A program made the position numbers and the translations under genes. 64,000 nucleotides of DNA from assembly GCA_963763305.1 (NCBI GenBank), contig CAVXNP010000001.1, positions 2,294,001 to 2,358,000 on the forward strand, given 5' to 3'. The stretch comes from CAVXNP01 sp963763305 (GTDB lineage Bacteria; Pseudomonadota; Gammaproteobacteria; Xanthomonadales; Rhodanobacteraceae). A model generated the notes under the pieces. The model ran no database searches. It saw only the letters and a list, made by a program, of their open reading frames with translations, and was not told where the DNA came from. Below, in pieces: positions 54,259 to 62,468 of the stretch (the first letter of the stretch is position 1; the number at the start of each line of letters is the position of its first letter).

Positions 54259-55269
54259 ATGAAGGCAGACGCTCCCATCACCGGCGCACATCGTGCCGCC
54301 ATCCTCCTGCTCAGCCTGGGCGAGGAGGAGGCCGCCGAGGTCCTCAAGCATCTGTCCGCACGTGACGTGCAGGCGGTCGGCGCGGCCATGGCCAGCCTGA
54401 AGAGCGTCACCCGCGAACAGGTCGACCAGGTACTCACCCGCCTGACCGAGGACATGGGCGGGCAGACCGCACTCGGCGTGGGCACCGAGGACTACATCCG
54501 CAAGATCCTGGTCAATGCATTGGGCGAGAACAAGGCCGGCGGCCTGATCGACCGGATCCTGCTGGGCCGGTCCAGCAAGGGTCTGGAATCGCTGAAGTGG
54601 ATGGAGGGGCGCGCCATCGCCGAGATGATCGGCCAGGAGCATCCTCAGATCATCGCGCTGGTGCTGGCCCACCTGGAGCCGGACCAGGCCGCCGAGGTGA
54701 TCGGCTTCCTGCCGCTGCGGGTGCGCTCCGACGCGGTGATGCGCATTGCCACGCTCGACGGCGTGCAGCCGCACGCATTGAACGAGCTGGACGAAATCAT
54801 GGAGCGCCAGTTCTCCGGCAATACCAACAAGCTCAAGACCGCCAGCGTCGGCGGCCTGAAGGCGGCTGCGGCGATCCTCAACTCGATGGAGACCACGCGC
54901 GAGGCGGAGCTCATCGCCGCCATCCGCAGCCATGACGCCACCCTTGGCGAAAAGATCGAGGATCTGATGTTCGTGTTCGACGATCTGGCCGGACTGGACG
55001 ACCGCAGCATGCAGGCCTTGCTGCGCGAGGTGCCGTCGCCGCGGCTGATCATTGCCCTCAAGGGTGCCGAGCCGGGCATTCGCGAGAAGATCTTCGCCAA
55101 CATGTCCAAGCGCGCCGCCGACATGCTGCGCGACGATCTGGAAGTGTCCGGTCCGGTTCGGGTCAGCGAGGTGGACGCCGCGCAGAAGGAGATCCTGGGC
55201 ATTGCCCGTCGGCTGGCCGAAGCCGGCCAGATCACGCTCGGCGGCAGTGCTGACGAGCTGGTCTCATGA
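54259..55269 (+). CDS. fliG: Flagellar motor switch protein FliG
   Basis: A 336-residue rotor protein that transmits torque. N-terminal: GAHRAAILLLSLGEEEAAEV. Middle: the EHPQIIALVLAHLEPDQAAE region (EHPQ motif) near residue 130. C-terminal charged torque helix: LPLRVRSDAVMRIATLDGVQ earlier and DDLAGLDDRSMQALLREVPS with KGAEPGIREKIFANMSKRAA. The charged residues of the torque interface are present. It overlaps fliH by four bases. Confidence 0.96.
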   Translation: MKADAPITGAHRAAILLLSLGEEEAAEVLKHLSARDVQAVGAAMASLKSVTREQVDQVLTRLTEDMGGQTALGVGTEDYIRKILVNALGENKAGGLIDRILLGRSSKGLESLKWMEGRAIAEMIGQEHPQIIALVLAHLEPDQAAEVIGFLPLRVRSDAVMRIATLDGVQPHALNELDEIMERQFSGNTNKLKTASVGGLKAAAAILNSMETTREAELIAAIRSHDATLGEKIEDLMFVFDDLAGLDDRSMQALLREVPSPRLIIALKGAEPGIREKIFANMSKRAADMLRDDLEVSGPVRVSEVDAAQKEILGIARRLAEAGQITLGGSADELVS

Positions 55270-55904
55270 GCGTACTGAACCGCGAGGAGCTGCCCGAGCT
55301 GCAGCGCTGGAACCCTCCGCAGATGGGCGAGGCGCATGAGGTGCCGATGTCGGTCCCCGACTCGGCCCCGCGCCCCACCGTGCGCGATCTCGAGGCGCTG
55401 GAGGAACAGGCACGGGAGGAAGGCTATGCCGCCGGTCACGCCGAGGGGCTGGCTGCCGCGCAGCAGCAGGCACGCACGCAGGTGGCGCGGCTGGAGGCGC
55501 TGTACGCCAGTGCGGCGCGGCCCCTGCAGTCGCTGGACCAGGCAACCGAGCAGGAGCTGGCCCGGCTGGCGCTGGTGGTCGCCCGGCGGGTGATCGCCCA
55601 CGAATTGAGCAGTTCGCCGGAGCGGGTGGTGGAAGCGGTGCGCCAGGCTGCGGCGGCGCTGCCGTCGGCTACGCGCGAGTTGCGGGTGCGACTGCATCCG
55701 GACGACCTGAAACTGATGCGCGAGCTGGACGCGGCCGAAACCCATTGGCAGCTGCTGGCCGACCCGGCGATCAGTCGCGGAGGTTGCCGCCTGGAAAGCG
55801 AGCGCTCGCGTCTGGATGCGCGGCTGGAAACCCGGATCTCCGCCCTGGTCGATGCGGTCCTCGGCGACGACGTGGCCGATGCCAACGAGGACGTGCTCGG
55901 ATGA
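55266..55904 (+). CDS. fliH: Flagellar assembly protein FliH
   Basis: A 212-residue regulator of the export ATPase FliI. It has an acidic N-terminus with LQRWNPPQMGEA, a GxxxG-type heptad region EQAREEGYAAGHAEGLAAAQ, and a C-terminal domain with LALVVARRVIAHELSSSPER and LRVRLHPDDLKLMRELDAAE. It is coupled by ATGA overlaps to both fliG and fliI. Confidence 0.92.
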   Translation: MSVLNREELPELQRWNPPQMGEAHEVPMSVPDSAPRPTVRDLEALEEQAREEGYAAGHAEGLAAAQQQARTQVARLEALYASAARPLQSLDQATEQELARLALVVARRVIAHELSSSPERVVEAVRQAAAALPSATRELRVRLHPDDLKLMRELDAAETHWQLLADPAISRGGCRLESERSRLDARLETRISALVDAVLGDDVADANEDVLG

Positions 55905-57262
55905 GCGCCGCGCGGACCGCCGCCTGGTGCGAGCAGCTTGCGCGGCGCCGGCAGCACGCCGAGTCCGCTGCGCTGCTGATGGTCGAAGGACGTCTGCGCC
56001 GTGTGGTCGGCCTCACCCTGGAGGCCGAGGGCTGCGAGGCGGCGCTGGGTGCGCGCTGCCTGGTCGACACCGCCGACGGCGCCCAGCTGGATACCGAAGT
56101 GGTCGGTTTTGCCGACGAGCGGCTGCTGCTGATGCCGGTGGGCGATCTGCATGGCGTGCTGCCCAATGCCCGCGTGCGCCCGACCGCCCACGTCAGTGGC
56201 CTGCCGGTCGGGCGCCAGTTGCTCGGGCGGGTGATCGGCGCCGACGGCGTGCCGCTGGACGGCCTGGGCGCACTGGACACCGAAGAACACGCCGCGCTCA
56301 AGCGCGAACCGATCAACCCGATGGCGCGCAAGCCGATCGACGCGCCGCTGGATGTCGGCGTTCGCGCGATCAACGCGCTGCTCAGCGTGGGACGGGGCCA
56401 GCGGCTGGGGCTGTTCGCCGGTTCCGGCGTGGGCAAGTCCACCCTGCTGGGCATGATGACCCGCTATACCGATGCCGACGTGGTGGTGGTCGGGCTGATC
56501 GGCGAGCGCGGCCGCGAGGTGAAGGAGTTCGTCGACCACACGCTGGGCGTCGAGGGCCGCCGGCGCGCGGTGATCGTGGCCGCACCGGCCGACGCGCCGC
56601 CGCTGAAACGGTTGCGCGGCGCGCAGTACGCCACCGCAATCGCCGAATGGTTCCGCGACCGCGGCCAGCGCGTGCTGCTGCTGATGGATTCGCTCACCCG
56701 CTATGCCCAGGCGCAGCGCGAGATCGCCCTGGCGATCGGCGAGCCGCCGGCGACCAAGGGCTACCCGCCGTCGGTGTTCACGCTGATGCCCGCGCTGGTC
56801 GAGCGCGCGGGCAACGATGCCGAAGGGCGGGGTTCGATCACCGCCTTCTATACCGTGCTGACCGAGGGCGACGACTACCGCCACGATCCCATTGCGGACG
56901 CCGCACGCGCCATCCTGGACGGCCACATCGTGCTCTCACGCGACCTGGCCGAGTCCGGACATTACCCGGCGATCGACATCGAAGCGTCGATCAGCCGCGT
57001 GATGCCGGCGGTGGTCAAGCGCGAACACATGCAGGCGGCGCAACGCTTTCGCCAGATCTATTCGGCCTATCGCCAGCAGCGCGACCTGATCGCGGTGGGT
57101 GCCTACCAGAAGGGCTCCGACCCGCAGGTGGACCTGGCCATCGCGATGTGGCCGCAACTGCGTGGCTTCCTGCAGCAGGAAGTCGACGCACCGATGAATC
57201 TCCAGGACGGCATCGCCGCGCTGATGGCGCTGACCGCCACCGCCGAGGAAACCGTCGCATGA
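55901..57262 (+). CDS. fliI: Flagellum-specific ATPase FliI
   Basis: A 453-residue ATPase of the flagellar type III export system, related to F1-beta. Walker A GLFAGSGVGKSTLLGMM near residue 170; IGERGREVKEFVDH; Walker B VLLLMDSLTRYAQAQREIAL near 265; GYPPSVFTLMPALVERAG; and a C-terminal region ending in the ring-contact helices. The start at 55901 overlaps fliH by four bases; longer upstream frames are inside fliH. Length is normal. Confidence 0.96.
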   Translation: MSAARTAAWCEQLARRRQHAESAALLMVEGRLRRVVGLTLEAEGCEAALGARCLVDTADGAQLDTEVVGFADERLLLMPVGDLHGVLPNARVRPTAHVSGLPVGRQLLGRVIGADGVPLDGLGALDTEEHAALKREPINPMARKPIDAPLDVGVRAINALLSVGRGQRLGLFAGSGVGKSTLLGMMTRYTDADVVVVGLIGERGREVKEFVDHTLGVEGRRRAVIVAAPADAPPLKRLRGAQYATAIAEWFRDRGQRVLLLMDSLTRYAQAQREIALAIGEPPATKGYPPSVFTLMPALVERAGNDAEGRGSITAFYTVLTEGDDYRHDPIADAARAILDGHIVLSRDLAESGHYPAIDIEASISRVMPAVVKREHMQAAQRFRQIYSAYRQQRDLIAVGAYQKGSDPQVDLAIAMWPQLRGFLQQEVDAPMNLQDGIAALMALTATAEETVA

Positions 57263-57699
57263 TGACCCGGGCCAACCGCCTGCAGCCGGCCGCCGACCAG
57301 GCCAGGCAGCGCAGCGAGGACGCGGTGCTGAAACTGGCCGAGCAGCAGCAGCGCCTGGCCAAGGCCGAGCGCCAGCTGGCCGAGTTGCGCGGCTATCGCG
57401 CCGAGTATGCCGGCAATGCCGGCGTCGGTGGCCTGACCGTCAGCGCGTTGCTCAACAGGCAGCAATTCGTCGAGCGGATCGACCGCGCGATCGCGCAGCA
57501 GGCGGTGGAGATCGATCGCCAGTACCGGCTGCTGGAACAGGCGCGGTCCAAATGGCGCGACGCGCATTCGCGCGAAGCGGCGCTGGACAGCGTGATCGAT
57601 CGCTATCGCGAGCAGGAACGGCAAAGCGCGGATCGCCAGGAGCAGTCCGAGATCGACGAGTTGATGCTGCACCGGCGCTCTGGCCCGGGTGCCCGATGA
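57259..57699 (+). CDS. fliJ: Flagellar export protein FliJ
   Basis: A 146-residue coiled-coil chaperone-like stalk of the FliI ring. Nearly all helical, with EDAVLKLAEQQQRLAKAERQ, LAELRGYRAEY, RQQFVERIDRAIAQQAVEID and RYREQERQSADRQEQSEIDE. The start overlaps the fliI stop (ATGA). Length and position are characteristic of FliJ; primary sequence in this family is poorly conserved. Confidence 0.9.
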   Translation: MMTRANRLQPAADQARQRSEDAVLKLAEQQQRLAKAERQLAELRGYRAEYAGNAGVGGLTVSALLNRQQFVERIDRAIAQQAVEIDRQYRLLEQARSKWRDAHSREAALDSVIDRYREQERQSADRQEQSEIDELMLHRRSGPGAR

Positions 57700-57754
57700 A
57701 CGCACGACCCCAGACACACCGTGCCCAAGCGCACGCATGATCGACGAGGACAGC

Positions 57755-58873
57755 ATGAGCGCCCATCCCACCGCCGCCGTGAAAAACGCCCCGTCGCAGG
57801 GCCAGCGCGTGTCCAACGAGCCGCGCGCCGACGTGGCGCCCGAACAGCAGTTCGGGCGGCGCCTGGACCATGCGCGCAAGCAGCAGGGTGCCCAGGAGCC
57901 GTCGGACTCAAGCTCCGGCCGGGCGAAAGCCGAGCGACCCTCCGCACAGGCTTCCGATGCTTCGTCCGGGTCGCCACAGGCCAGCGGCTCGATCCACGAC
58001 CGCGCCGGCCCGACCGCACCGCAAAAGCCGGTCACGCCGGGCGAGGACCCGCCCGCGGGCGACGACGCGGCAGCGTTGGCGGCCATGCTGGCGGCGCTCG
58101 GCCACGTGCTGCCTGCCGATCCACTGGCGGCGGCTACCACGGCCGCATTGGGACCGGACCCGCTCGACACGCGGACGCCGGGCCTCGGGCGGTTCGGTGA
58201 CCCCGGCCTGGCGCCGGAAGCGGGCAAGTTGCCCGCGGCCGGCGGCACCGTCTTGCCACCGTTCCTCACCACCGCCGACGCGGGCGCGGGCGCGGGCGTG
58301 CCCACGCCCGCCGTGGCGACCTTTGCCGAACTGATGATGCCGACGCCCGCCGAGGGCAAGCAGGCGGCCGGCGCGGGTGATCTGGCCGGCCTGCTGGGCA
58401 GCGGCGGCATCCTTCCGACCGGGTTGCCCCCGCCGCCGCCCGGCGTGCATTCGCTGGGCATCGACAGTCCGGTGGGAAGCTCCAGCTTCGCCGTGGATCT
58501 GGGGCACCAGATCACCTGGCTCGGGTCGCAGGACCTCAAGCAGGCACGGATCCGGCTGCATCCCCAGGAGCTGGGTTCGCTCGACGTCAGCGTCAGCGTC
58601 AACCATAACCGCGTGGACATCAGCTTTGCCGTGCAGCATCCGGCCGCCGCGCATGCCGTCCAGCAGAGCCTGGCCCAACTGGACAACATGCTGGCCCAGC
58701 AGGGCATGAGCCTGGGTCAGGCCGATGTCGGGCCACAGCAGCACGGTGGCGACCAGTCCGGCCGCGCGGGCCATGCAGGCGCGGGCGCGGCCGAGGCGGC
58801 CGACGACGTCGGCACGTCGGTGCAGGCCCTGGCCACCACCACATTGCCGGGTCTGCTCGACACCTTCGCCTGA
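57755..58873 (+). CDS. fliK: Flagellar hook-length control protein FliK
   Basis: A roughly 372-residue molecular ruler secreted during hook growth. The N-terminal 280 residues are low-complexity, Pro/Ala/Gly-rich, as usual. The C-terminal Flg_hook domain is clear: DLKQARIRLHPQELGSLDVS, then VSVNHNRVDISFAVQHPAAA and LDNMLAQQGMSLGQADVG. I chose the ATG at 57755 because GACGAGGACAGC precedes it; ATG 57737 and a GTG at 57689 overlapping fliJ are alternatives. It ends fliEFGHIJK. Confidence 0.88.
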   Translation: MSAHPTAAVKNAPSQGQRVSNEPRADVAPEQQFGRRLDHARKQQGAQEPSDSSSGRAKAERPSAQASDASSGSPQASGSIHDRAGPTAPQKPVTPGEDPPAGDDAAALAAMLAALGHVLPADPLAAATTAALGPDPLDTRTPGLGRFGDPGLAPEAGKLPAAGGTVLPPFLTTADAGAGAGVPTPAVATFAELMMPTPAEGKQAAGAGDLAGLLGSGGILPTGLPPPPPGVHSLGIDSPVGSSSFAVDLGHQITWLGSQDLKQARIRLHPQELGSLDVSVSVNHNRVDISFAVQHPAAAHAVQQSLAQLDNMLAQQGMSLGQADVGPQQHGGDQSGRAGHAGAGAAEAADDVGTSVQALATTTLPGLLDTFA

Positions 58874-59220
58874 GCGATACCACGTACCGTTCCCGGCTCC
58901 GCATCCACTTGTCCTGCCCACCGCGGCCGCACGCTTCGCGCTGCCTCGCCGTGGCCGGGCCGCAAGGGCTCACCGAGCGGGCATGCCGCCGCCGTGGCGA
59001 GCTATAGCCAGCGTGTCTGTCGGTTTCCAGGCGGACGTCGCATTCGCGACGCGCGTGCTTCCCGGCGGGCGTCAAGAAAACGCCGCTGATCCATCCGTCC
59101 GCGCTCCGGGCCGCCGGCCGCAAGGCTTTGCCGGCATGGCACGCGGTTTGCAGAAGACCTCGATGCAAGGACGTGTGCGAGCGCGCGCTCCGATTGAAGG
59201 CAACCACATCGAGGTCGTTC
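58874..59220. other. fliK-fliL interval with sigma-54 promoter
   Basis: About 347 bases with no supported gene. The only signal is the promoter at 59137-59152. It divides the fli cluster into two transcription units. Confidence 0.6.
59137..59152 (+). promoter_or_regulatory. Sigma-54 promoter for the fliL operon
   Basis: TGGCAC-GCGGT-TTGCA matches the -24/-12 consensus at every defined base. It lies 69 bases before the fliL start. Confidence 0.88.
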
Positions 59221-59760
59221 ATGGCAATGCTGGAAGACGAAGAACTGGAGCAGGCACCGGCGCCCGCGCCGACCACGCGCAAGCCGCGCAGGCGTCTGGT
59301 GATCGGGGTGGTGGTCGGGCTGCTCGTGCTGGGCGGTGCCGGCTACGGCTTCGTGGCCATGCGGGGTCACGCCAGCGGCCCGGCCGTGGCTGGCAAGGGC
59401 GGCAAGGCAGCCAGGACCGCCACGGCCCACAAGGAGAACCTGCCCGAGTACTACCTGCCGCTGGAGCCGGCCTTCGTGGTCAATTTCCGTGACGACGACT
59501 CGCTGCGCTACCTGCAGGTGGGGGTCAGCCTGATGTCGCACGACCAGGGCGCGCTGGATGTGGCCAAACAGGCCGACCCGGTCATCCGCGACGCGCTGGT
59601 GATGCTGTTCAGCAGCCAGGACTACACCATCCTCAGCGACGCGGCCGGCAAGCAGAAGCTGCAGGCCGACGCGCTGGCAGCGGTGCGCAAGATCGTCAGG
59701 GTGCGCTACGGCAAGCCGGGCATCGACGCGCTGTACTTCACCAGTTTCGTGATGCAGTGA
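59221..59760 (+). CDS. fliL: Flagellar basal body-associated protein FliL
   Basis: A 179-residue inner-membrane protein around the stator. It has a short cytoplasmic N-terminus, one membrane span at about residues 25-45 (LVIGVVVGLLVLGGAGYGFV), a Lys/Ala linker, and a periplasmic domain with YYLPLEPAFVVNFRDDDSLR, YLQVGVSLMSHDQGAL and DPVIRDALVMLFSSQDYTIL. The ATG at 59221 (or 59227) begins the usual short N-terminus; longer frames run into the promoter. Confidence 0.93.
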   Translation: MAMLEDEELEQAPAPAPTTRKPRRRLVIGVVVGLLVLGGAGYGFVAMRGHASGPAVAGKGGKAARTATAHKENLPEYYLPLEPAFVVNFRDDDSLRYLQVGVSLMSHDQGALDVAKQADPVIRDALVMLFSSQDYTILSDAAGKQKLQADALAAVRKIVRVRYGKPGIDALYFTSFVMQ

Positions 59761-59773
59761 CGAGGAAGCGCGC

Positions 59774-60791
59774 ATGAGCGACCTGCTTTCCCAGGACGAA
59801 ATCGACGCACTGCTGGATGGCGTCAACGGTGGCGACGTGGAAACCGGCGGTGACGAGCCGCTGCCGCCCGGGGCGGTGCTGTCCTACGACTTCACCCAGC
59901 AGGATCGCATCGTGCGCGGCCGCCTGCCGACCCTGGAGATGGTCAACGAGCGGTTCGCGCGCTTCTTCCGGCTGGGTGTGTTCAACGTGCTTCGCAAGAC
60001 CTGCGAGGTATCGGTGCTGGGCGTGAAAATGCTCAAGTTCTCCGAGTACGTGCACAGCCTGGCGGTACCGAGCAACCTGAACCTTGTGCGGATGAAGCCG
60101 CTCCGCGGCACCGCGCTGGTGGTGTTCGAGCCACGGCTGGTGTTCAGCGTGATCGACAACTTCTTCGGGGGTGACGGCCGCTACCACGCCCGCATCGAGG
60201 GGCGCGATTTCACGCCCGACCGAGAGCCGGGTCATCCAGATCATGCTCGGCGAGCTGTTCACCGCCATGGCCGAAGCCTGGGCGCCAGTGCTGGAGCTGC
60301 AGTTCGAATACCAGAACTCGGAGATCAACCCGCAGTTCGCCAACATCGTCAGCCCCACCGAGACGGTGGTGGTCTCGCGCTTCCACGTCGAGATCGACGG
60401 CGGTGGCGGCGAGATCCATCTGACCCTGCCGTACGCAATGGTCGAGCCGATCCGCACCCTGCTCGACGCGGGGGTACAGAGCGACCGGGTCGATCGCGAC
60501 GATCGTTTCGCCGAGAACCTGCACGAGGAAGTACTCGATGCCGAGGTCGAGATCAGCTCGCTGCTGCTGGAGACCCGCCTGTCGCTGGGTGAGTTCCTGC
60601 ACCTGCGACCGGGCGACGTGATCCCGGTGCAGGTGCCGGAGCTGTCCACCGTGTTCGCCGAAGACGTTCCGGTATTCCGCGGACGTTATGGCCAGTCCAA
60701 CGGCCGCAATGCCGTCAGTTTCCATGCCCAGGCCGGGCGGCGTGAAATCCGCCTGGCGCTTGAATCAGCCAACCAGAAGAAGCCCGCATGA
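59774..60791 (+). CDS. fliM: Flagellar motor switch protein FliM, apparent frameshift
   Basis: About 338 residues; the C-ring protein that binds CheY-P. The N-terminal CheY-binding motif is LLSQDEIDALLDGVNGGD. The middle CheC-like domain includes NERFARFFRLGVFNVLRKTC, LRGTALVVFEPRLVFSVIDN and FFGGDGRYH. At 60218 an extra G (CCCGACC for CCCACC) breaks the frame; corrected, it reads RDFTPTESRVIQIMLGELFT, then the C-terminal SpoA domain (LSLGEFLHLRPGDVIPVQVP). It overlaps fliN by four bases. A cell lacking FliM would be non-flagellate, so this break deserves checking. Confidence 0.93.
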
Positions 60792-61132
60792 CTTCCCAAG
60801 ACGCCGCCACCGCCGACGCCCCCGACCGCGTCGAATTCGACACCCTCAACGGCCTTGCCGGCGACGCCGGGGAGGTCAACCTGGACATGATCCTGGACGT
60901 TCCGGTGACCCTGGCCATGGAGGTCGGGCGCACCCGCATCAGCATCCGCAACCTGCTGCAGCTGAACCAGGGCTCGGTGGTGGAGCTGGACCGTGCCGCC
61001 GGCGAGCCGCTGGACGTGTTCGTCAACGGCACCCTGGTCGCGCACGGCGAGGTGGTGGTCATCAACGAGAAGTTCGGCATTCGCCTGACCGACGTGATCA
61101 GCCCCGCCGAGCGCGTGCGCAAACTGCGGTGA
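60788..61132 (+). CDS. fliN: Flagellar motor switch protein FliN
   Basis: A 114-residue C-ring SpoA protein. Conserved: LDMILDVPVTLAMEVGRTRI, SIRNLLQLNQGSVVELDRAA, GEPLDVFVNGTLVAHGEVVV and INEKFGIRLTDVISPAERVR. Length is standard. It overlaps fliM by four bases and precedes fliO. Confidence 0.96.
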   Translation: MTSQDAATADAPDRVEFDTLNGLAGDAGEVNLDMILDVPVTLAMEVGRTRISIRNLLQLNQGSVVELDRAAGEPLDVFVNGTLVAHGEVVVINEKFGIRLTDVISPAERVRKLR

Positions 61133-61137
61133 ACGGC

Positions 61138-61617
61138 ATGGACCGCACACGGCACCCGGGACTCGCGCCCTGGCGGGGCGCACGCCGGTCGCGATCCGGC
61201 GGCATCGAAGCCGGCCGGGCCGCCTCGCACAGGCTTCTGCAGGCGTGTGCGTTGGCGCCAGTGGTCAGCGCACCGCCGGTCAACGTCGGCGGCGAGCTGC
61301 TGCGGGTGATCCTGAGCCTGGCCGGGGTGGTGGTGCTGATCTTTGCCGCCGGCTGGCTCAGCCGCCGGCTTCAGGGCCGCACCGGCGCCGCGGGGCGCCG
61401 GATCCGCTGCGTGGAAACCTTTGCCGTGGGCGCGCGCGAGCGGCTGCTGCTGCTCGACGCCGATGGCAAGCGCCTGCTGGTCGGGGTGGGGCAGGGCGGC
61501 ATGCGCACCCTGCATGTGTATGACGGAGACGCGCCGCCGCCCCCGGAAGCGTCCGCGCCGATGGCGCCGGGCGTCGGCTTTGGCGAGCTGCTGGCGCGCT
61601 GGAAACAGAAACCATGA
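61138..61617 (+). CDS. fliO: Flagellar biosynthetic protein FliO
   Basis: A 159-residue membrane protein that helps assemble the FliP export pore. One membrane span at about residues 55-75 (VILSLAGVVVLIFAAGWLSR) is followed by a cytoplasmic domain with RRIRCVETFAVGARERLLLL and GKRLLVGVGQGGMRTLHVY. The N-terminal 45 residues are Arg-rich and unusual. The ATG at 61138 is chosen; a GTG at 61129 overlapping the fliN stop is equally possible. It overlaps fliP by four bases. Confidence 0.88.
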   Translation: MDRTRHPGLAPWRGARRSRSGGIEAGRAASHRLLQACALAPVVSAPPVNVGGELLRVILSLAGVVVLIFAAGWLSRRLQGRTGAAGRRIRCVETFAVGARERLLLLDADGKRLLVGVGQGGMRTLHVYDGDAPPPPEASAPMAPGVGFGELLARWKQKP

Positions 61618-62468
61618 TGTTCCTTCTCCACGGCCCGTCAGGTTCGCGCCCGGTCATGCAACGCGGCCTGCGGGTGCTGCTGTGGCTGGCGCTGGTGCTG
61701 TTGCCGGCGCAACTGCTGGCCGCGCCGCAGACGGCGCCTCCGGCGTCACCGGCACCGGCGCTGGGCATGCCGGCGGCCAGCGCCTCGCCCGGCGGGATCC
61801 CTGTTCTGACCGTGCACGACGCCCCGGGCGGCGCGAAGAACTGGACCGTCTCGCTGCAGTTGCTGGCGCTGATGACGGTGCTCACGCTGTTGCCGGCGAT
61901 CCTGCTGATGATGACCTCGTTCACCCGGATCATCATCGTGCTCGGATTCCTGCGCCAGGCGCTGGGCACCCAGTCCACACCTCCCAACCAGGTGCTGCTG
62001 GGGCTGGCCCTGTTCCTGACCCTGTTCGTGATGTCGCCGGTGCTGAACAAGGCCTACAGCGAGGGCGTGAAGCCGTACATGGATGGCCAGCTCAGCGCCG
62101 AGCAGGCACTGCCGGCGGCCAGCGGTCCGTTCAAGCAGTTCATGCTCGACCAGACCCGCGAGGCCGACCTGCAGTTGTTCACCCACCTGGCGCACGAGCA
62201 GCCCTACGCGAGCAAGGCGGACGTACCGTTCCGCGTGGCGATGCCCGCGTTTCTCACCAGCGAGTTGAAGACCGCGTTCCAGATGGGCTTCCTGCTGTTC
62301 ATCCCGTTCCTGATCATCGACCTGGTGGTGGCCAGCGTGCTGATGTCGATGGGCATGATGATGGTCTCGCCGATGATCATCTCGCTGCCGTTCAAGATCA
62401 TGCTGTTCGTGCTGGTGGATGGGTGGACGCTGTTGATCGGCACCCTGGCCGGGAGTTTCTACGCGTGA
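61614..62468 (+). CDS. fliP: Flagellar biosynthetic protein FliP
   Basis: A 284-residue core component of the export gate. Signal peptide near residues 15-45 (RVLLWLALVLLPAQLLAAPQ). Membrane spans are clear: LLALMTVLTLLPAILLMMTS, QVLLGLALFLTLFVMSPVLN, then FQMGFLLFIPFLIIDLVVAS and VLMSMGMMMVSPMIISLPFK. The family motif TSFTRIIIVLGFLRQALGT is intact. The next export-gate gene, fliQ, is separated by an unusual 1.05 kb insertion. Confidence 0.95.
   Translation: MMFLLHGPSGSRPVMQRGLRVLLWLALVLLPAQLLAAPQTAPPASPAPALGMPAASASPGGIPVLTVHDAPGGAKNWTVSLQLLALMTVLTLLPAILLMMTSFTRIIIVLGFLRQALGTQSTPPNQVLLGLALFLTLFVMSPVLNKAYSEGVKPYMDGQLSAEQALPAASGPFKQFMLDQTREADLQLFTHLAHEQPYASKADVPFRVAMPAFLTSELKTAFQMGFLLFIPFLIIDLVVASVLMSMGMMMVSPMIISLPFKIMLFVLVDGWTLLIGTLAGSFYA

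Noticed and set aside
52024..54933. A 969-residue minus-strand open frame over fliE-fliF-fliG
   Set aside because: It is a GC-driven shadow of three certain flagellar genes, with His/Gln/Arg/Gly-rich composition and no motif.
59774..60791. Programmed frameshifting in fliM
   Set aside because: There is no slippery heptamer or downstream structure of the usual type, and the same kind of +1 break recurs in many unrelated genes in the window.
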